A stretch of 64,000 nucleotides of DNA from Beroe ovata (taxonomy: Eukaryota > Ctenophora > Nuda > Beroida > Beroidae). The notes below the pieces were generated by a model. The model was given only the letters and a program-made list of their open reading frames with translations, ran no database searches and was not told the DNA's origin. Shown here piece by piece: positions 58,622 through 64,000 of this stretch. Numbering within the stretch: the stretch's first letter is position 1; each line of letters opens with the position of its first letter. The DNA lies in assembly GCA_946803715.1 (NCBI GenBank), contig CAMPET010000080.1, forward strand, positions 86,629 to 150,628, written 5' to 3'. The position numbers and the translations under genes are program-made.

Positions 58622-61600
58622 ATGAATCCAGTGTTGCTAGATGATTACAATGCAGATTTGAACTTCAACATCCGTGCTGATGGATTAGCTGGTAAGTGAT
58701 GTCAGTGCAATAGTGTCAGTAACGTGGTGTCAACTATTTGAGTGCCGTGGTGTTAGGTAATACAAATTCGGAGTGCTATCAAGAGAGGGATGCAGGAGCA
58801 GTGGCGTGAAAGTTGAGTCAGATGGGATGGCAGAGAGAAGTGGTGTCAAGAGAAACAGTGATAGAGAAAAGTGGTGTCAAGAGAAACAGTGATAGAGAAA
58901 AGTGGTGTCAAGAGAAACAGTAATAGAGAGAAGTGGTGTCAAGAGAAACAGTGATAGAGAGAAGTGGTGTCAAGAGAAACAGTGATAGAGAAAAGTGGTA
59001 TCAAGAGAAACAGTTACAGAGAGAAGTGGTGTCAAGAGAAACAGTTATAGAGAGAAGTGGTGTCAATAGAAACAGTTATAGAGTGAAGTGGTGTCAAGAG
59101 AAACAGGTATAGAGAGAAGTGGTGTCGAGAAAAACAGTCATAGAGAGAAGTGGTGTCAAGAGAAGCAGTAATAGAGAGAAGTGGTGTCAAGAGAAACAGT
59201 AATAGAGAGAAGTGGTGTCAAGAGAAACAGTTATAGAGAGTAGTGGTACCAGTACGTTGAGATTTAACTCAAATACGATGGTAAGTTTTGACACCCTCGC
59301 TCCCACAGGTCACTCACTATCACACAATGGCTGGCAGTACATGTGGGCTGGCTGTCGGAGTACACATGGTGTGCTACGTGGGAAAGTCTTCTACGAAGTT
59401 CACATCATCAACAACTATGTGGTGAGTTGAAGTGTGCGGGTTTCGGATTTATTCTGTGGTGATTTTGTGTATGATTTAGCAGGTGTTTGATTTCGTGTAT
59501 TGTTATTGTTGGCAAGATCTTTATTCGCTTGAATTTTATTGGAATTCAATTCACATTTTTAACATATATTGAAAGTGGCACATTTTGAAAACGTGTCCGT
59601 CGCGCGCAGAGATATTTTGTCAACGAAAGTTTATCTTTTTGGCAGTCAAAAACCAAACTATCTCCGTGCGCGTAACGCGCACATTTCATTTGCATACTCT
59701 GAAACTTTGAATGGTAGAAAATTTGATCCCGACTGTCAAAGAATTCATCACCCAGTTGAACGAATATCTGGAAGGATGCGACGTGAAAGCAGACTGTAAC
59801 GTCCGAGTAGGCTGGTCTTATGACCACACAGACTTGCTGTTAGGCGAGGACGCCAACTCTTATGGTTACGATGGTTCTGGACTGAAGGGATCAGAAGGAA
59901 AGTAAGTTTACGGCGAAAATAGGTCCTGCGCCCGATTTTCAATTAAAAGTGCATAATATCTACCAACTCTTGATTCATCTATGATTATTCCTCCTCACAG
60001 ATTTGATGTATATGGCGGACGGCTCGGTTTACACGATATCATAACATGCTACCTTGACCTCGACAGTGGACTCATATCTTTCCAGAAAAACGACGAATTC
60101 CTAGGTACAAATCAGCTGCAATGTCAATAGATCGTGACTTGTTGAACGTTGTTTCACTCGCTGTTCACAGGAACTGCATTCAAGCTGGATAAAAGATCGA
60201 AAGATAGCCCGTATTTTCCTCACATATGCGTTAAGAACACCGAGGTATCCTCTTAATTCTCTGACACTGATAAAATATCATCATTGTTAAAACCCCTCTT
60301 TACTTATCACTAACAATCATTTTCCCAGGTTTTTATCAACTTTGGTCAGAAGCCCCCAACGTTTGAACCTCCTCACGGATTCATTTTCATTTCCCAGACG
60401 CATCCGAACAATGTTGTGCCAACACCGCGACCATCTAGTAAGGTATGACACTTTATCAATGTGTTAGAGAGTTGACAGATGTCACTCTAACTGTGTGAGA
60501 GATAGAGTGGCAGGGCTGTGAGAGTGGTTATTTCAGTCCCCCCACACACAGAAAACACACACACACACACACACATACACACACAAATTGTCTCAGGAAA
60601 TTGAGGTGATAATGATGATTGGGCTACCTGGCGCGGGAAAAACCACGTATGCCAAGAAACAGGTTGAAGAGAAGCCAGACAAGCGGTACTACATCCTCGG
60701 TCAAGATATGGTCATGGGTCATCTCAGAAATGCGGCTGTCCGTCGATACAAATTAAAGTTAGTGTGAGAAGTACATACCTACACTCCCCGATTCGGTTTA
60801 TATGAGATCGTCGGATTCAGGGATTTTTGAGATATTTTGATGACACTCACTACCTCAGGTGGAATCGGGTGGTAAAACTCTGTTCTGATATTGCTGCCGA
60901 GCAGCTGAAGATCGCCGCAACAAAGCAGGTACAGATCATTGCTATTCCAGGAACGTTGTAATGCTTTGGGTAGAATAAGATTTAGGGAAGGCTCTCTTCA
61001 AAACTTTTTCTTTACTCGTCACTATTTCGTTTTTATTTCCAGAGGAACTACATCATAGACCAGACAAATGTGTATGCCACTCCGCGCAGACATAAGTTGA
61101 GAATGTTCGAGAATTGTAAAGCGGTAGCAGCGGTTTTGGTCGTTACCGATACCGAGCTTATAAAACGGTGAGAACTGATTTAATCATCTTGAGTTTACCC
61201 GGCTACCCGACTTTCAAGGGAACTGCAATGTTTCCATGCTATTTCGAAGTTTGGGACAACATCAGTGGTCCCAAAGTACATTTCGCTCCATTTTACACTC
61301 CTGATATTCAGATGTAAGGAACGTGAGCAGGTTTCTCCCAAGCACATACCACTCCCTGCTGTGGATGAAATGAAGAAGAACTTCACTCTGCCACATGAAG
61401 ATGAGGGACTATTTGTAGAGATACGGTAATGAGGAAATTCTTGTGAAATTTCAAAGGAATCAAGAATTTTTAAGGAAACTTTGCATCGATACTTAATCCG
61501 AATCTCATTATCATCTCAATCCCAGATATGTGGAACAGAACAGGACCGTAGCCGAAGCGATCATGTCGAGTTACAAAACATCTCGGGAACTGAACAACAA

Positions 61601-63813
61601 ACCCGGGATTCTCCGGCCCCTTCTCTCGCCCACTCTACAGGGGCTTGGGTTCCGGCCCCCGTACCAACTTCACCCAAGTGGCAGTCGTCCACCGTTCATG
61701 CAGCCCCCTCCCAGATACCCCATGCAGCAGCAGCAGCAGAGACGTGGGAATTACAAGCCGCATGAACAACACGCAATGAACAGAGATGATAATATTGAGG
61801 CTCTTGCCAAGAGTGTTGATAGTATCAGGTAAAGTCGGCAATTCTCATGCAGCTATCAGTTATCCTATTGAAGTAGTTGATGATTATTCGGGTATTATTA
61901 GGTATCGTACCAGATAAACTCTGGTGAACACAATGAGTCTACTGATTGCACTTCTCTGGTGAACAAAGCCTAATAAAGTCAATGCCGGGAGTCGAATTAT
62001 TGTCTTAACCCCTCCGCCCAGAATGAAGGAACCGGACCAAGCGGATATAATGCGAGCAGTAAAGAGAGTGCCCTACAAAAAACCAGGAGCACCACAGCAA
62101 CAGCAGCTCGAGGAGCAAGAAAAGGGCGGGGTGCAGGAGAAAGTGGGAAAAGATGACAAGCCCGAGCAAATTGTCCATCCGACTATCCAAACAAAACCCG
62201 AGGTATGACGCTCGATAATTGTTTGCACTCTGCATGCGTGGTTTACATAGTTTACGGCTTAATTCTTCATCAAGGTTGGGCTCTAGACTCAATTCTCAAG
62301 ATAAATAATTACCCGCCCCACATTTCAGCAAATCGTTCATCCAATCCAAAGTGTACAGTTTACGAAGGAGCAGATCCAACAACCCCCTCCCCCACCACCT
62401 CCCCCTCCACTCATGCCTCAAGACAACTTCAACATTTACATGCCTCGTGAGTAATCGTCATAGTCTATACTCTCGTAAAAGTAAAAATCTGACCAAAGCC
62501 CCAGCCCTAATTGCTCAATTTGAACATATTTCATGCCTCTCGTGAATTCTTCATTCACAATACCAGTTCCCTTTGACTCAGGGATGAACGAAAAGGACAG
62601 TAACAGCCGGCCTGGCATAATCCCAATGAGCAAAATAAACGATCAAACTGTATTCGGGAGTCAGCAGCTACCCTCGCCCCACCACGCAACGTATGTGTTA
62701 TGGAACTCAATATGACGTCAATTCTAGTGAAAATATATTTGTGCTTCATTTCCGATCATAGATACAGGTGCCATGGCATATTATTCATATTCTATGACCA
62801 TGGTTGACATAGTGCGATGTTTTACGCATATCATGCCAAGTTGTGACGTCATACCCCTCTCCTCAGGTACATGGGCGGGACCGCCAACACGAGGTTTGCG
62901 GGAAACACAAACCAGCAGCCGCCACCCCACCGGCCCATGCCCGTGAACATGAGTCTACAGTTCCAGGCGGCCGCTGCCCGTTCCCAGACACCAGTCTCCT
63001 CAAACTACAACAACAACCTTGGTAAGGGCGGTGTCATTGGGTGGTGTCATGGTGATTGTCAGTACTAGAGCGTTGCTATTGAATAGTTGTCATAGTAACA
63101 GCTGTAATTGGAGTTGATATTGGCATGACACACTTCCTTTCAGGGGCAGCACTCTCTACACCAAATTTCAACCAAAACACTCTCCTCAACGCGTTCAACA
63201 ACAGCCAAACTTCATTCATATCTCAGGGTTAGTTGAGATAATCTTTGGAAAAGACACTCAAGATGTATAATATTACGAGGCTTTTCTTAAGTTCTTACAG
63301 CGATTTGATTCGAAGTTTAAATCCTCAAAGTTTTTGATAATCTCAGGACACGTAAACAACCAAGAACAATTGTTGGCATTCCAACTTCTCCAGCAGAGCA
63401 ATCCCTTCCAACAGGTACGGCCAATCAGAAGCCACCAATCATGTCACGTGACTTCGATTATTGTAATATTCACTATTCAGACACAATTCTACCCGAAAAG
63501 CAACGTATTTCCCCTACTAAACTCTCCCATTTTCCCTCGTAAACTCCCTGTTCCCTCCTAGATGATGCTGCCACAGAACTACCAAATCCCTGGACTTGAG
63601 CTGATGCCACAAGCGCTGCATTCCACAGCTGGGATCCACTCCACGGCACTTCACTCTTCTGGACTTCACTCAACTCCTCTACTCCAACAAGCTAACCTAC
63701 CGGAACATTTCACCAACCTTACAGGTAGTTTTATATCGGGGTTAGGTATCGGTCCATTGGCAACATCCCCCAATATGCCCCTTTCCCACTCCTTCTTTAA
63801 CGAGAAAGTGTGA
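58622..63813 (+). CDS. hnRNP U-like protein: SPRY plus P-loop kinase-like domain, Q/P/N-rich tail
   Basis: Eighteen exons: 58622-58691, 59309-59421, 59756-59901, 60001-60104, 60171-60244, 60329-60442, 60597-60757, 60859-60928, 61043-61167, 61312-61425, 61526-61828, 62022-62202, 62329-62446, 62567-62690, 62867-63021, 63144-63227, 63347-63414, 63562-63813. Phase holds and the product is about 791 aa. The SPRY domain (about 8-190) includes LDDYNADLNF, WAGCRSTHGVLRGKVFYEVH and FINFGQKP. The nucleotide-binding domain follows with Walker A GLPGAGKTT (216-224), NYIIDQTNVYATPRRHKL and VVVTDTELIKRCKER. This order is typical of hnRNP U and HNRNPUL proteins, which bind RNA and chromatin. No N-terminal SAP domain is present at this start, and the C-terminus is rich in Q, P and N (PRYPMQQQQQRRG, a nine-proline run) instead of RGG. 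An upstream SAP exon is unlikely because POLE3 ends 390 bp before. The last exon could be spliced further at 63724. Confidence 0.9.
58800..59250 (+). repeat. 31-bp minisatellite in intron 1 of the hnRNP U-like gene
   Basis: More than ten near-identical units of AGTGGTGTCAAGAGAAACAG plus TGATAGAGAGA fill most of the intron. Earlier degenerate GTGGTGTCA units start near 58720. Confidence 0.9.
60549..60590. repeat. Short CA microsatellite
   Basis: (CA)n in the hnRNP U-like intron just before the exon that carries the Walker A motif. Confidence 0.85.
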
Positions 63814-64000
63814 GATAACACGATATATGCATTGAATTTGATGTCGGTCCATTGACAATTCGCCCTCTTCTCCCACTCTGTCTTGTTATTCCTAACTCTT
63901 CACCCCCTATTCTCCATACTTACTCTACTCTTCCCCTCTCACCCCTGACCCTCTCTTCCCCCACTGACCCCTCTCCTTCCCCCCACTGACCCCCTCTCCT
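63814..64000 (+). other. Pyrimidine-rich 3' flank
   Basis: CT-rich sequence (CCCCTCTCCTTCCCCCCACTGACC) follows the stop codon. It could be a 3' UTR or a polypyrimidine tract before a further exon outside the window. Confidence 0.4.

Overview
The window reads as nuclear DNA of an invertebrate animal. Genes are split into short exons by GT-AG introns, CA/GT microsatellites are frequent, and the families present are metazoan (tandem-SH2 kinase relative, TRIM/RING, multi-Ig receptor, class A GPCR, hnRNP U-like, POLE3). Two local duplications meet at single unknown bases and differ only at synonymous coding sites, which suggests an assembly of a very heterozygous diploid. The phylum cannot be fixed from sequence alone; a marine non-vertebrate such as a sponge or cnidarian is possible.

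Layout. 1-943 (-): 5' end of a TRIM/RING E3 ligase running off the left edge. 2635-10572 (-): a 16-exon gene for a 623-aa protein with two SH2 domains and a kinase-like domain, the Syk/ZAP-70 architecture, but with the catalytic motifs destroyed. 12740-30464 (+), head-to-head with it: a six-Ig-domain single-pass receptor with a long cytoplasmic tail; one intron carries a fossil hAT transposon and its middle is duplicated at an assembly joint. 30465-36734: no gene seen. 36735-42112 (+): six-exon class A GPCR. 43236-48137 (-): a candidate 83-aa four-exon gene. 48138-51164: AT-rich, no gene seen. 51165-55052 (-): a four-finger C2H2 protein. 56194-57104 (+): REXO4-like exonuclease. 57518-58229 (+): POLE3, with a partial second copy at 57291. 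58622-63813 (+): hnRNP U-like SPRY plus P-loop protein.

Spliced structures were built by hand. Reading phase was carried across every listed junction, which is the main evidence for the exon models.

A family of ~545-bp tandem repeats sits in introns of three different genes. Its inner ~170-bp segment, which has inverted ends, is flipped in one array.

The right end (56-64 kb) is a compact nuclear-function block (RNA exonuclease, DNA polymerase epsilon/chromatin histone-fold subunit, RNA-binding protein). The left half is a signalling block in which a phosphotyrosine-reader pseudokinase and a surface Ig receptor are divergently arranged. A functional link between those two is inference only.
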